Shown here piece by piece: positions 1 through 10,900 of a stretch of DNA of 13,686 bases. The position numbers were made by a program, and so were the translations under genes. The notes under the pieces are model-generated. The model was not told the DNA's origin, ran no database searches, and worked only from the letters and a program-made list of their open reading frames with translations. This DNA comes from JAFAVZ01 sp036009105. GTDB taxonomy: Bacteria > Acidobacteriota > Thermoanaerobaculia > Gp7-AA8. Location: positions 1-13,686 of the forward strand of contig DASYMJ010000322.1 of assembly GCA_036009105.1 (NCBI GenBank). The letters are read 5' to 3'. Each line of letters starts with the position of its first letter. Positions within the stretch are counted from its first letter, which is position 1.

Positions 1-2519
<2,519 letters not shown>

Positions 2520-2551
2520 CGGCTGGCTCTGCGTATTCTAGCAGCCCGGCT

Positions 2552-2642
2552 CCGTGTCATCCTGAGGCCCGCAGAAGCCGAAGGATCCCCGCCGATCTTG
2601 CCCCGGGATCCATCGGCGTCTCCGGGCCTCAGGATGACACGG
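2552..2642. repeat. Long imperfect inverted repeat (dispersed-repeat-like stem-loop)
   Basis: Two 38-nt arms (2552-2589 and 2605-2642) face each other across a 15-nt spacer. The outer 20 nt of each arm are perfectly complementary (left arm begins CCGTGTCATCCTGAGG), and the inner 18 nt carry three mismatches and end in GGATCCC/GGGATCC. The element fills most of the gap between dnaE and the gene at 2658. Palindromes with the TCATCCTGAGG...GAAGGATC signature resemble intergenic repeats I recall from several GC-rich environmental bacteria; that resemblance is from memory, not a search. It could fold in RNA from either strand. Confidence 0.85.
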
Positions 2643-2657
2643 GTAAACTCGTCTCCC

Positions 2658-3086
2658 ATGACCCGCTCCCAGCTGCTCGACTTCCTGCGCGGCTATCGCC
2701 TCGCCGTGCAGGCGACCGTCACGCCGGAGGGGAAGGCGCAGGCGGCGGTGGTGGGGATCGCCATCAACGACGGGTTCGAGATCGTCTTCGACAGCGTCGA
2801 CTCCACGCGCAAGGTGCAGAACCTGCGGCAGAACCCGAGCGTGGCGCTGGTCATCGGCGGATGGGGGCGAGGCAACGAGCGGGAAGTGCAGTACGAAGGC
2901 GTGGCCGACGAGCCGCAAGGCGAGGAGCTGGAGGCGCTCAGGCAGCTGTACCTGGCCAGGTTTCCGGACGGTCATGAGCGGCTGAAGTGGCCCGGGCTCA
3001 CGTACATCCGCTGCCGGCCGACCTGGATCCGGTACAGCGACTGGACCGTCGATCCGCCCCTCATCGCCGAGTATCACTTTCCGTAA
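2658..3086 (+). CDS. Pyridoxamine 5'-phosphate oxidase-like FMN-binding split-barrel protein
   Basis: This 142-residue protein has the layout of small split-barrel flavoproteins: a short N-terminal helix (MTRSQLLDFLRGY), the first strands LAVQATVTPEGKAQAAVVGIA, then IVFDSVDSTRKVQNLRQNPSVALVIGG (residues 42-68), where the S-T-RK segment and the following helix usually contact flavin phosphate, and a C-terminal strand with TYIRCRPTWIRYSDW. It is probably a cytosolic FMN- or F420-dependent oxidoreductase of unknown substrate; nothing here shows that it makes pyridoxal phosphate. I chose the ATG at 2658 because the in-frame ATG at 2634 lies inside the inverted repeat and would add only repeat-encoded residues. 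No clear Shine-Dalgarno is visible, and the start is just 15 nt from the repeat. The gene is divergent from dnaE. Confidence 0.85.
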   Translation: MTRSQLLDFLRGYRLAVQATVTPEGKAQAAVVGIAINDGFEIVFDSVDSTRKVQNLRQNPSVALVIGGWGRGNEREVQYEGVADEPQGEELEALRQLYLARFPDGHERLKWPGLTYIRCRPTWIRYSDWTVDPPLIAEYHFP

Positions 3087-3153
3087 GGCGAGGTGAACTC
3101 GCGGTCCTTCACCGGCCAGCGAGCTCGGTTCCGACCACTCCGGCCGGCCGTGG

Positions 3154-3603
3154 GTGCTCAACAGCGGCGCGATCCTCACCGGCATCGCCACCCTCATCGC
3201 GGCAACGGCGTTCCCCTCCGCCCTCCGCCGCCACCACACCCACCCGGTGCTCGCCTGGCTCACCACCATCGCGCTGCTCTCCATGGGCGCCGGCGCGATC
3301 TGGGCCGGCACCTTCCACCTCCCCGACCCCCGCCACAACCCCGGGGCCCTCGGCGCCGGCGCCTTCGCCCTCCCCCTCCTCTTCGCGCTCTGCGTCGTGA
3401 AGAGACCGCGCGCCGCGGCGCTCAAGGCGTACCTGTTCGCGAACCTCGCCCTGTTCCTGCTCATGATCCCCATCATGGCCGGCCTCACCGGCCTGCCGAT
3501 CCACGACTACCGCGGGCTGCTGCAACGCATCGCGGCGGCGGTGTTGTACGTGCCGGTGGGGGTGGTGGCGGCGTCGATGCTCGAGGCTTCGTCGCCGGCC
3601 TGA
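3154..3603 (+). CDS. DUF998-like integral membrane protein, probably truncated at the N-terminus
   Basis: The 149-residue product from GTG 3154 has five hydrophobic segments (about residues 2-24, 33-55, 66-84, 91-112 and 123-143), with a conserved-looking GAIWAGTFHLPD stretch between the second and third. The order and the short N-terminal motif resemble DUF998 membrane proteins, which usually have six helices. In the same frame upstream of the GTG, codons 3121-3153 still read ELGSDHSGRPW, which fits the conserved loop before helix 2 of that family. An in-frame TGA at 3094-3096 closes the frame, and no ATG, GTG or TTG lies between it and 3154. Helix 1 therefore seems to have been lost, possibly by a deletion joining this gene to the flavoprotein gene ending at 3086. 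The remainder may still be made from GTG 3154 or may be a pseudogene. The function is unknown. Confidence 0.6.
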   Translation: MLNSGAILTGIATLIAATAFPSALRRHHTHPVLAWLTTIALLSMGAGAIWAGTFHLPDPRHNPGALGAGAFALPLLFALCVVKRPRAAALKAYLFANLALFLLMIPIMAGLTGLPIHDYRGLLQRIAAAVLYVPVGVVAASMLEASSPA

Positions 3604-3619
3604 CCGCGTGCCAACCAAG

Positions 3620-3640
3620 GGGCCGGCTGAGAGCCGGCCC
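3620..3640. repeat. Short perfect hairpin between convergent genes, copy 1 of 2
   Basis: A perfect 9-bp stem, arms GGGCCGGCT and AGCCGGCCC, surrounds a GAG loop. It lies between the end of the membrane protein gene (3603) and the end of katE (3653). On the plus strand it is followed by TACATTTT, a weak T-tract, so it could end transcription of the membrane protein gene. In the katE direction the T-tract is poor. The same 21 nt occur in the same orientation at 7877-7897, also at a 3' end between convergent genes. Confidence 0.65.
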
Positions 3641-3650
3641 TACATTTTCA

Positions 3651-5960
3651 TCATCCTGGGATCGGCGGCTCCAGGCCGCGGTCCCAGGCGCGATGCTGGG
3701 CCACGGCGGCGATGAACTCGCGCGCCACGCGGCCCACTTCCTTGTCGATTCCGACGATCACGCCGGCGGACGGGTTGGCATCGGGGCCGCCTTCCGGATG
3801 CGGTTGCGCATCGAGGATGCCGGCCGTCTCGAGCAGTTCCTCCCCCGCCCCCGTGGCGGCGATCGCCTTGTAGTGCTTGAACGCGTCGGCGAGGAACTCG
3901 AGGGCCGGCGGGTCGTGCTTGAGGATCTCGATGCCGGCCTGCCCGCCCGGCACATAGACGGCGTCGAACAGCACCGAGCTCGCGGTGAGCGTGCTGAACT
4001 CCGCGTCCAGCTCCCCGCCGCCCAACGGCTTGAACGGCCCGACATGTTTTGCCACCAGCCGCGGCATCGCCCCCGCGGCCATGAGCGCTTTCTTCATGGT
4101 GTTGATGGCGTCCGCGCTGCTGCCCTCCGCGCAGAGGATGGCGATCTTGCGCGTGCGGATGGACGGCTTCGGCGCATTCGGATTGCCGATGATGCGCAGC
4201 GCCGGCGACGAGCCGACGTTCTTGTTCACCGGCTTCGGCTGCCACTCCTTCGGGTTCGCATCGGCCGGGAAGCCCATGTTGATCGGCCCATCGATCTTCG
4301 GGATCTTCTTCATGCCGAGACCCACGGCTACGCGCTCGGCCAGGGTGCGGTCGATCTGGGCGAGCATGCCAACCATCCGCTCGCGAATCGCGACCACCTC
4401 GCACTTGCCGAGCTCGAAGCGCAAGGCCTGCACGATGTGCGTTTTCTCCGCATCGGTCTGGCTGTTCCAGAACAGGAGCGCCTGGCTGAAGTGATCGAAG
4501 AACTTCTCGCTGCGCCGGCCGCGGAGCTTGGTGCCCTGCACCGGGCTGGGATACGTGGTGAAGCCGCCGTTCTTCGCGCCGGCCTGGAAGGGGCAGCCGC
4601 CGCCGAGCGTGTTCGGCTCGTACGAGGTGCGGCCGACGTTGATGGTCTGGCGCATGTAGCCGTCGCGATGGTGGTTGTGCACGGGCCCGACCGGCCGGTT
4701 GATGGGGATCTCGTGGAAGTTCGGGCCGCCGAGGCGGATGAGCTGCGTGTCGAGATAGGAGAAGAGACGGCCCTGCAGCAGCGGATCGTCGGTGAAGTCG
4801 ATGCCGGGCACGATGTTGCCGAGGTGGAAGGCCACCTGCTCGGTCTCGGCGAAGAAGTTGTCCGGATTGCGGTTCAGGGTGAGCCGCCCGATGCGCTGCA
4901 CCGGCACGAGCTCCTCGGGGATGATCTTGGTGGCATCGAGCAGGTCGAAATCGAACTTGTGCTCGTCCGCCTCGGGGACGAGTTGCACGCCGAGCTCCCA
5001 CTCCGGGAAGTCGCCGCTGGCAATCGCGTCCCACAGATCGCGGCGATGAAAGTCCGGGTCTTTGCCGGAGATCTTCTGCGCCTCGTCCCACACCACGGAG
5101 TGGATGCCGAGGAGCGGCTTCCAGTGGAACTTGACGAAGGTGGACTGATTGGCCGCGTTGACCAAGCGGAAAGTGTGGACGCCGAAGCCTTCCATCATCC
5201 GGTAGCTGCGCGGGATGGCGCGGTCGGACATCACCCACATGACCATGTGCGCCGCCTCGGGCATGAGCGAGATGAAGTCCCAGAACGTGTCGTGGGCCGA
5301 CGCGGCCTGGGGGATCTCGTTGTGCGGCTCCGGCTTCACGGCATGGATGACGTCCGGGAACTTGACCGCATCCTGGATGAAGAAGACCGGGATGTTGTTG
5401 CCGACCAGGTCGAAATTGCCTTCCTCGGTGTAGAACTTGGTGGCGAAGCCGCGCACGTCGCGGGCCAGGTCGGTCGAGCCGCGCGAGCCGGCCACGGTGG
5501 AGAAGCGGACGAACACCGGCGTCTCGCGCGAAGGATCGGTGAGGAAGCCGGCCTTCGTGTACCGGGACATCGATTTGTCGTAGACGCGGAAGACGCCGTG
5601 CGCGCCGGAGCCGCGGGCGTGGACGATCCGCTCCGGGATGCGCTCGTGGTCGAAGTGGGTGATCTTCTCGCGGAAGTGGAAGTCTTCCAGGAGCGAGGGG
5701 CCGCGCTCGCCGGCGCGGAGGGTGTTCTGGGTGTCCTCGATGCGCACGCCCTGGTCGGAGGTGAGGAACTCCTGGTCGGCGTTCTCGCGGTGCTCGTCGA
5801 GGGCGGCGACCTTGGCGCTTCGCTCCTTCTGCGCGAGCGGCTTCGCGCGCGCCGGCTTCCCGGCATCCGCTTTCGATGCGCTGCCCGGTGTGCGGCTGAC
5901 GGGGGCGGATGCGCGGGGCGGCGCGGTCTTCTGCGATTTCGTTTCTTTGGTTTTGGGCAT
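3651..5960 (-). CDS. katE: Large-subunit (clade 2) catalase, HPII type
   Basis: A haem catalase that splits hydrogen peroxide into water and oxygen, presumably cytosolic. The 769-residue product has a Lys/Ala/Pro-rich N-terminal extension (residues 1-55), then the catalase core. Catalytic His114 (in RIVHARGS) and Asn188 (in FDLVGNNIPVFF) match HPII His128 and Asn201, and the proximal haem ligand Tyr402 (in GRLFSYLDTQ) matches Tyr415. His379 matches HPII His392, the residue cross-linked to the haem tyrosine in E. coli. A C-terminal flavodoxin/DJ-1-like domain (residues about 603-769, starting RKIAILCAEG) marks the large-subunit class. I chose ATG 5960 because the open frame further upstream (to 6158) lies inside the divergent kinase gene and does not look like catalase. 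No strong Shine-Dalgarno is seen. The gene is convergent with the membrane protein and divergent from the kinase across 55 bp. Confidence 0.97.
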   Translation of the reverse strand: MPKTKETKSQKTAPPRASAPVSRTPGSASKADAGKPARAKPLAQKERSAKVAALDEHRENADQEFLTSDQGVRIEDTQNTLRAGERGPSLLEDFHFREKITHFDHERIPERIVHARGSGAHGVFRVYDKSMSRYTKAGFLTDPSRETPVFVRFSTVAGSRGSTDLARDVRGFATKFYTEEGNFDLVGNNIPVFFIQDAVKFPDVIHAVKPEPHNEIPQAASAHDTFWDFISLMPEAAHMVMWVMSDRAIPRSYRMMEGFGVHTFRLVNAANQSTFVKFHWKPLLGIHSVVWDEAQKISGKDPDFHRRDLWDAIASGDFPEWELGVQLVPEADEHKFDFDLLDATKIIPEELVPVQRIGRLTLNRNPDNFFAETEQVAFHLGNIVPGIDFTDDPLLQGRLFSYLDTQLIRLGGPNFHEIPINRPVGPVHNHHRDGYMRQTINVGRTSYEPNTLGGGCPFQAGAKNGGFTTYPSPVQGTKLRGRRSEKFFDHFSQALLFWNSQTDAEKTHIVQALRFELGKCEVVAIRERMVGMLAQIDRTLAERVAVGLGMKKIPKIDGPINMGFPADANPKEWQPKPVNKNVGSSPALRIIGNPNAPKPSIRTRKIAILCAEGSSADAINTMKKALMAAGAMPRLVAKHVGPFKPLGGGELDAEFSTLTASSVLFDAVYVPGGQAGIEILKHDPPALEFLADAFKHYKAIAATGAGEELLETAGILDAQPHPEGGPDANPSAGVIVGIDKEVGRVAREFIAAVAQHRAWDRGLEPPIPG

Positions 5961-6015
5961 GGTGCGTTGCGTCTTGCGCAAACCGGGCCACCTGAGGGCT
6001 CTGCTATAAAGGCTC
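5961..6015. promoter_or_regulatory. Divergent katE / histidine kinase intergenic region
   Basis: All promoter signals for two divergent genes must lie in these 55 bp or inside the flanking coding ends. An inverted repeat, TTGCG (5967-5971) and CGCAA (5977-5981) with a 5-nt spacer, is a candidate operator only 7 bp upstream of the katE start. TATAAA at 6005-6010 with AAAGG at 6009-6012 lies just before the kinase ATG; AAAGG is a plausible ribosome binding site, while TATAAA is too close to the start to serve as a normal -10 box unless the mRNA is leaderless. None of these sites is proven. Confidence 0.35.
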
Positions 6016-7737
6016 ATGGCCAGCGATGCCGAGGTGCGGCTGGCGCTGATCGCGACCGTCAGCGAGTGGATCAGCGCATCGGAAGACACGGCGGAACTGC
6101 TGTACGAGATTTCGCGCGCGGTCGGCGAGCAGCTCCACGCCCGGCGCGTCCTCTTCACCGAGCTCGATCACGAGCACGATCGGGGCACGGTGCGGCGCGA
6201 CTACTGCCGCGGCGTGCCGTCCGTGGCCGGCGTCTACAGGATCTCCGACTACGCGGAGCTGACGCGGCGCGAGATGGCGGCGGGACGCATCGTCATCAAC
6301 CGCGATTCCAAGGTCGATCCGCGCACGGCGCGGGAGTACGAAAAGACTTACCGGCCGAACGGCGAGCGGGCGTACGTGGCCGTGCCGCTCCTGCGCGACG
6401 GCCGCTGGGTGGCCGAGCTCTGGATCAGCGACGACGTACCGCGGCAGTGGACGGAGCAGGACGTGGCGCTGCTGCAGAGCATCGCCGAGCGGGCCTGGAC
6501 GGCGGTGGAGAAGCTGCGGGTGAACATCGCGCTGCGGGAGAGCGAGGCGCGGATGCAGTTCGTCGGCGAGCGGGCCGGCGTCGGCTACTGGTACTGGGAC
6601 ATCGTGCGCGACGAGCTGTTCTGGTCGCCGGTCTGCCATCGCCTGCACGGAGTCCCCGAAAACGAAAAGCCCACCTACGCGCGCTACCTGGAGACTCTCC
6701 ATCCGGAGGACCGGACCATGCTCGATGGCGCCGTCCGTTCGGCGCTGGAAGGTGCCGGGCCGGCGGAGTACGAGGTGGAGTTCCGCGCGGTCTGGCCGGA
6801 CGGCACGGTGCACTGGATCCACGGCAAGGGGAGCGTCAGCTTCGAGGGCGCCAGGCCGGCGCGCATGGCCGGCATCGCACTCGACATTACCCGCCGCAAG
6901 ACGCTGGAGCTGGAGCGCGAGGAGCTGCTCGCCCGGGAGCGCCGCCTGCGCGCGGAAGCGGACGAGGCGAGCCTGACCAAGGACCACTTCCTGGCCCTCC
7001 TCTCCCACGAGCTGCGCACGCCGATGACCACGATCCTCGGCTGGGCGTCATTCATCACCAGCGGCATGGCCGACGCCGCGGCGGAGCGGAAGGGGATCGA
7101 GAGCATCGAGCGGGCGAGCCGCACCCAGTCCCGCCTGATCGACGATCTGCTCGACGTCTCACGCATCGTGACCGGCAAGATGACGCTTGAGCACAAGCTG
7201 CTCGATCTGGCCGAGCCGGTGCGCGGCGCGATCGATGTGATCCAGCCCGCCGCCCGCGCCGCATCGATCACCCTGACCGCCGACCTCGGGCACGGTCCGG
7301 CCTTCGTGATCGGCGACGCGACGCGCCTGCAGCAGGTGGTTTGGAACCTCCTGGCGAACGCGGTGAAGTTCACCCCCGCCGGCGGCGCGGTGACCCTCTC
7401 GCTGCTGCAGGCGGCCGATGCGATCGAGGTCCAGGTGCGGGACAGCGGCATCGGCATCGAGCCGCACTTTCTGCCGCACGTGTTCGAGCGCTTCCGCCAG
7501 AGCGACGACGGCCTGACCCGCCGCTTCGGCGGCATGGGACTCGGGCTGTCGATCGTCCGCCACCTGATGGAGCTGCACGGCGGCACGGTGGCCGCGGCCA
7601 GCGACGGCCCCGACCGCGGCGCACTGTTCAGCGTGCGCCTGCCTCGCGCGCTGGCGGCGTCCTCCGAAACGCCGCCGCCCGCCCCGGCCCGTCCATCGAA
7701 ACCCGCTGCAGCTGACGTGGCTGCGCCACGCGGCTGA
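6016..7737 (+). CDS. Soluble sensor histidine kinase (GAF-PAS-HisKA-HATPase)
   Basis: A 573-residue two-component sensor with no transmembrane segment or signal peptide, so it should sense a cytosolic cue. Domains in order: GAF-like sensor (about residues 5-170); PAS_3-type PAS domain (about 180-296, with YWYWDIVRDELFWS and the C-terminal PDGTVHWIHG strand); a short coiled coil (297-322); HisKA with phospho-acceptor His331 in SHELRTPM; and HATPase_c with the N box NLLANAVKFTP (Asn444/Asn448), G1 box DSGIGIEP (Asp476) and G2 box GGMGLGLSIV (505-514). The last 25 residues are Pro/Ala-rich. All catalytic boxes look intact. No response regulator lies next to it, so it is an orphan in this window. 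Its divergent pairing with katE allows, but does not show, a role in oxidative or general stress. AAAGG 4 bp before the ATG supports the start. Confidence 0.93.
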   Translation: MASDAEVRLALIATVSEWISASEDTAELLYEISRAVGEQLHARRVLFTELDHEHDRGTVRRDYCRGVPSVAGVYRISDYAELTRREMAAGRIVINRDSKVDPRTAREYEKTYRPNGERAYVAVPLLRDGRWVAELWISDDVPRQWTEQDVALLQSIAERAWTAVEKLRVNIALRESEARMQFVGERAGVGYWYWDIVRDELFWSPVCHRLHGVPENEKPTYARYLETLHPEDRTMLDGAVRSALEGAGPAEYEVEFRAVWPDGTVHWIHGKGSVSFEGARPARMAGIALDITRRKTLELEREELLARERRLRAEADEASLTKDHFLALLSHELRTPMTTILGWASFITSGMADAAAERKGIESIERASRTQSRLIDDLLDVSRIVTGKMTLEHKLLDLAEPVRGAIDVIQPAARAASITLTADLGHGPAFVIGDATRLQQVVWNLLANAVKFTPAGGAVTLSLLQAADAIEVQVRDSGIGIEPHFLPHVFERFRQSDDGLTRRFGGMGLGLSIVRHLMELHGGTVAAASDGPDRGALFSVRLPRALAASSETPPPAPARPSKPAAADVAAPRG

Positions 7738-7870
7738 GCGGCGGCGGCGCCGCCTCACTGCTTGTGGCACTCGTTCGCGCAGTAGTAGCAGCCGTCTACC
7801 TGCGCTGCATGCACTCCGGACGCTTTGACGGCTCGCCGCGAGACCACTACTTCCAGGTGATCGTGAAACG

Positions 7871-7897
7871 AAAAAAGGGCCGGCTGAGAGCCGGCCC
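7871..7897 (-). terminator. Intrinsic terminator of the Tricorn-like peptidase gene; hairpin copy 2 of 2
   Basis: On the minus strand, 10 nt after the peptidase stop codon (7907-7909), a perfect 9-bp stem with a 3-nt loop (7877-7897) is followed at once by six T residues (plus-strand A-tract 7871-7876). This is the classic form of a Rho-independent terminator. The stem and loop are identical to the hairpin at 3620-3640. For the convergent kinase transcript there is no T-tract, so the terminator should act mainly in the peptidase direction. Confidence 0.7.
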
Positions 7898-7906
7898 CAC
7901 ATGGTC

Positions 7907-10900
7907 TTACGGGATGCTGGGGGCGGGGGGCACCGTCACGGGCACGGGGGGGTGCTCCCTGAGTTGCTGCAGGAGCACCTCCACCGCCTTTTCCAGCGAC
8001 GGGTCGTGGCCGGCCACGACGAGGTCGGGGCGGTCGACCACTTCGATGTCGGGGGTGACGCCGGTGCCTTCGATGGCCCACATGCCCTGTGCATCGAGGA
8101 AGCGGAACTGGGGGACCTCGATCGAGCCGCCGTCCATCAGGCCGGGGTTGCCGGAGAGGCCGATCAGGCCGCCCCAGGTGCGCGTGCCGATGAGCGTGCC
8201 GAGCTGGCGCTTGCGGAAGTAGTACGGCAGCGCGTCGCCGCCCGAGGCGGAGTAGCCGTTGATCAGCATCGCCTTGGGGCCCTGATGCCCGTAGGCGGGC
8301 GTCATCGACGGCTTCTCGCCGCGGCGGACCCAGTAATTGAGCAGCGGGCGGTCGAGCAGCTCGATCATCCGGTCGGGGATGAAGCCGCCGCCGTTGTAGC
8401 GGTCGTCGATGATCAGCGCGTCCTTGTCCACCTGCGGGTAGAAGAACTTGAACAGCTCCCGGTTCCCCTCCGCGCCGGTGTTCGGCAGATGGATGTAGCC
8501 GATGCGGCCGCCGGAGAGGCGGTCCACCAGTTCCCGGCGGGAGCGCACCCAGTCGAGATAGCGGACGTTCGTCTCCTTCGCGATGGGGCGGACCCGCTCC
8601 TCATGCGCGCCGGCGGTGCTGGCGCTGCTGTTGACCAGCAGCGCCACGACGCGGCCGGCCTTGTTCTCCATCAGGCGGTAGAAGTTGTCGACGCCCCTGG
8701 TGGGGACCCCGTCGACGGAGAGGATGTAGTCGCCTTCCTTCACCTTCACGCCCGGCTCGGTGAAGGGCGAGCGGAACGACTCGTGCCAGTTCTCGCCGGG
8801 GTAGATCTTGCGCACCCGGAAGTAGCCAGACGGATCGCTGACGATCTCCGCGCCGAGTAGACCGTGCTCCACGCGCTTGACTTTCCAGTCGTCCGTGGTC
8901 TCGACGTAGACGTGGCCGGAGTTCACCTCGCCGGCGATCTCGCCGAGGATGTAGTCGAGGTCCGAGCGGTGGGAAATGTAGGGGACCAGCTCGCCGTAGC
9001 GGGCGCGGATGGCGGCCCAGTTCACGCCGTGCATGTTCGGGTCGTAGAACCAGTCGCGCAGGATGCGCCAGGCGTCGGTGAACTCCTGGGCCCACTCCTC
9101 GCGCGGATCGATCTTCATCTCCATCCGGTCGAGGTTGAGCGTGCCGTCGCCGGCCTTCTGCCCCGGCTTGACCGGCACGATGGTGTAGTCGTTGCCGGTG
9201 CGGGCCAGCACCTTCGTGCCGTCCGCGGAGAGCTCGTAGGCGCGGGCGCCTTCCAGGATCGTCTCCTCCTTGCGGTCCTCCAGGTTGTAGAAGCGGAGCG
9301 AGGTCTTCCCCTGATCGCCGGCGATGTAGAGGACGCCGTTCGGCGTCGCGTTCAGGTTGCGGTAATTGCCGGAGGGGCCGGGGATGGCCCGCACGCGCTG
9401 CTCGAAGCCGGCCACATCGATCTTGACGTTGACGGCGGCCGGCTTCTTCTCGTCCTTCTTCTCCTTGTCGTCCGCGGCGGCCGGGGCGGGCGTGGGCGCC
9501 GCCGGCGTCGAAGAGGCCGTCTTCTCGGCGGCCCCCTTCTCCTCGTCCGACTGGGGGAGGAAGAGCGCCGGCCCGTCGTTGGCCAGCACGCCGACGTAGA
9601 CGCGCAGCGGGTTCGTGTAGACGTAGTTGAACTCGAAGGCGCTGAAGGTCAGGTTGAAGTCGCGGTTGGAGTTGAAGTAGAGGTAGCGGCCCTTCGGATC
9701 GAAGGTCGGCTCGTTGTCGTCGGTCATGCCGCTGGTGAGAGCGGAGGCTTTCCCGTCCGCGGTGTTGTACACGTAGATGACCGAGAAGCGGACCTGGTTG
9801 TTCTTGCTGTAGGTCAGCCACTTCGAGTCGGGCGACCAGCGGTACCAGTTGATGTCGCCGTAATCGCCGTGGTCGACGCTCGTGAGCTTGCCCGAGGCGA
9901 CGTCCACGATGTGTAGATCGTGGTCTTTATCGGAGTATGCCAGCGACCTGCTGTCCGGCGACCAGCGCGGCGGGAAGCGCCACGACTTGCCGTTGGAAGT
10001 GATGCGGCGCTCCTCGCCCGAGCCGTCCGCGGGGCGGACGTAGATCTCGTACTCCTCGCCGGTGCGGTCGGAGAGATAGGCGATCCACTTGCCGTCCGGC
10101 GACCAGCTGGCGTCCATCTCCCGCACGCCGGGCGTCTGGGTGAGGTTGCGCACCTCGCCGTTCTTGGCCGGCACGGTGAAGACGTCGCCGCGCGCGGTGA
10201 AGACGCCGCGGGCGCCGGTGGGGGAGACGTCCCACGACTCGATGCCTTCCTTCACGTTGCTGAACTGCGGCACGGTGTTCTTGAAGTCGCCGAAGACGCG
10301 GATGGGCACCCGCTCGTCGCGGCCGCTCTTGGTGTCGTAGCGCCAGATGTAGCCGGCGTTCTCGTACACGACCTGGGTCTGGTCGCTGGACGGCCAGAGG
10401 ACGTCCCACTCCTTGTGCGTCGTCACCTTCCTGGTCTGCCTGGTGGCCAGGTCGTACGAATAGAGATTGAGCTTGCCCCCCTCCCGATCGGAGGTGAAGT
10501 AGATCGTGTTGCCGACCCACATCGGCTGGTTGTCCGTGGCCTTGTCGTTGGTCAGCTGCTCGGCCTTGTTCGTCTGCAGGTCGTAGATCCAGACGTCCTG
10601 GGCCCGGCCGCCGCGGTAGCGTTTCCAGGTGCGGAACTCGCGCTCGATGGGGGTGTAGACGAGCTTCGTGCCGTCCGGCGAATACGACCCGCCGCTCCCC
10701 TCGGGGATGGCCAGCGGCGTCTCCATGCCGCCCGCCACCGGGATGACGTACGGCCGCGGCATGCGGTCGCTCCACGGCAGGCGATGGGGCAGGAAGAGGA
10801 TGTTCTTCCCGTCCGGCGACCAGTCGACCACGCGGTTGTCGACGCCGCCGCGCGGGGGGATGTTGTTGCCGATGTCGTTATAGAACGTCAGCTGCCGCGG

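Noticed and set aside
6005..6018. TATAAA before the kinase start as a -10 box of a leaderless mRNA
   Set aside because: No matching -35 sequence is found at a normal distance, and AAAGG in the same place works better as a ribosome binding site. I mention it only inside the divergent-region entry.
3093..7190. A 1,365-codon plus-strand open frame covering katE antisense and the first two thirds of the kinase
   Set aside because: It crosses four real genes in the wrong frame or strand, has Arg/Gly/Ala-rich low-complexity composition and no domain. Its GTG start follows an AAGG-like sequence, but that is coincidental.
7743..7754. GC palindrome GGCGGCGCCGCC just after the kinase stop as a terminator
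   Set aside because: It has no spacer loop beyond the palindrome centre and no T-tract, and GC triplet runs are frequent here.
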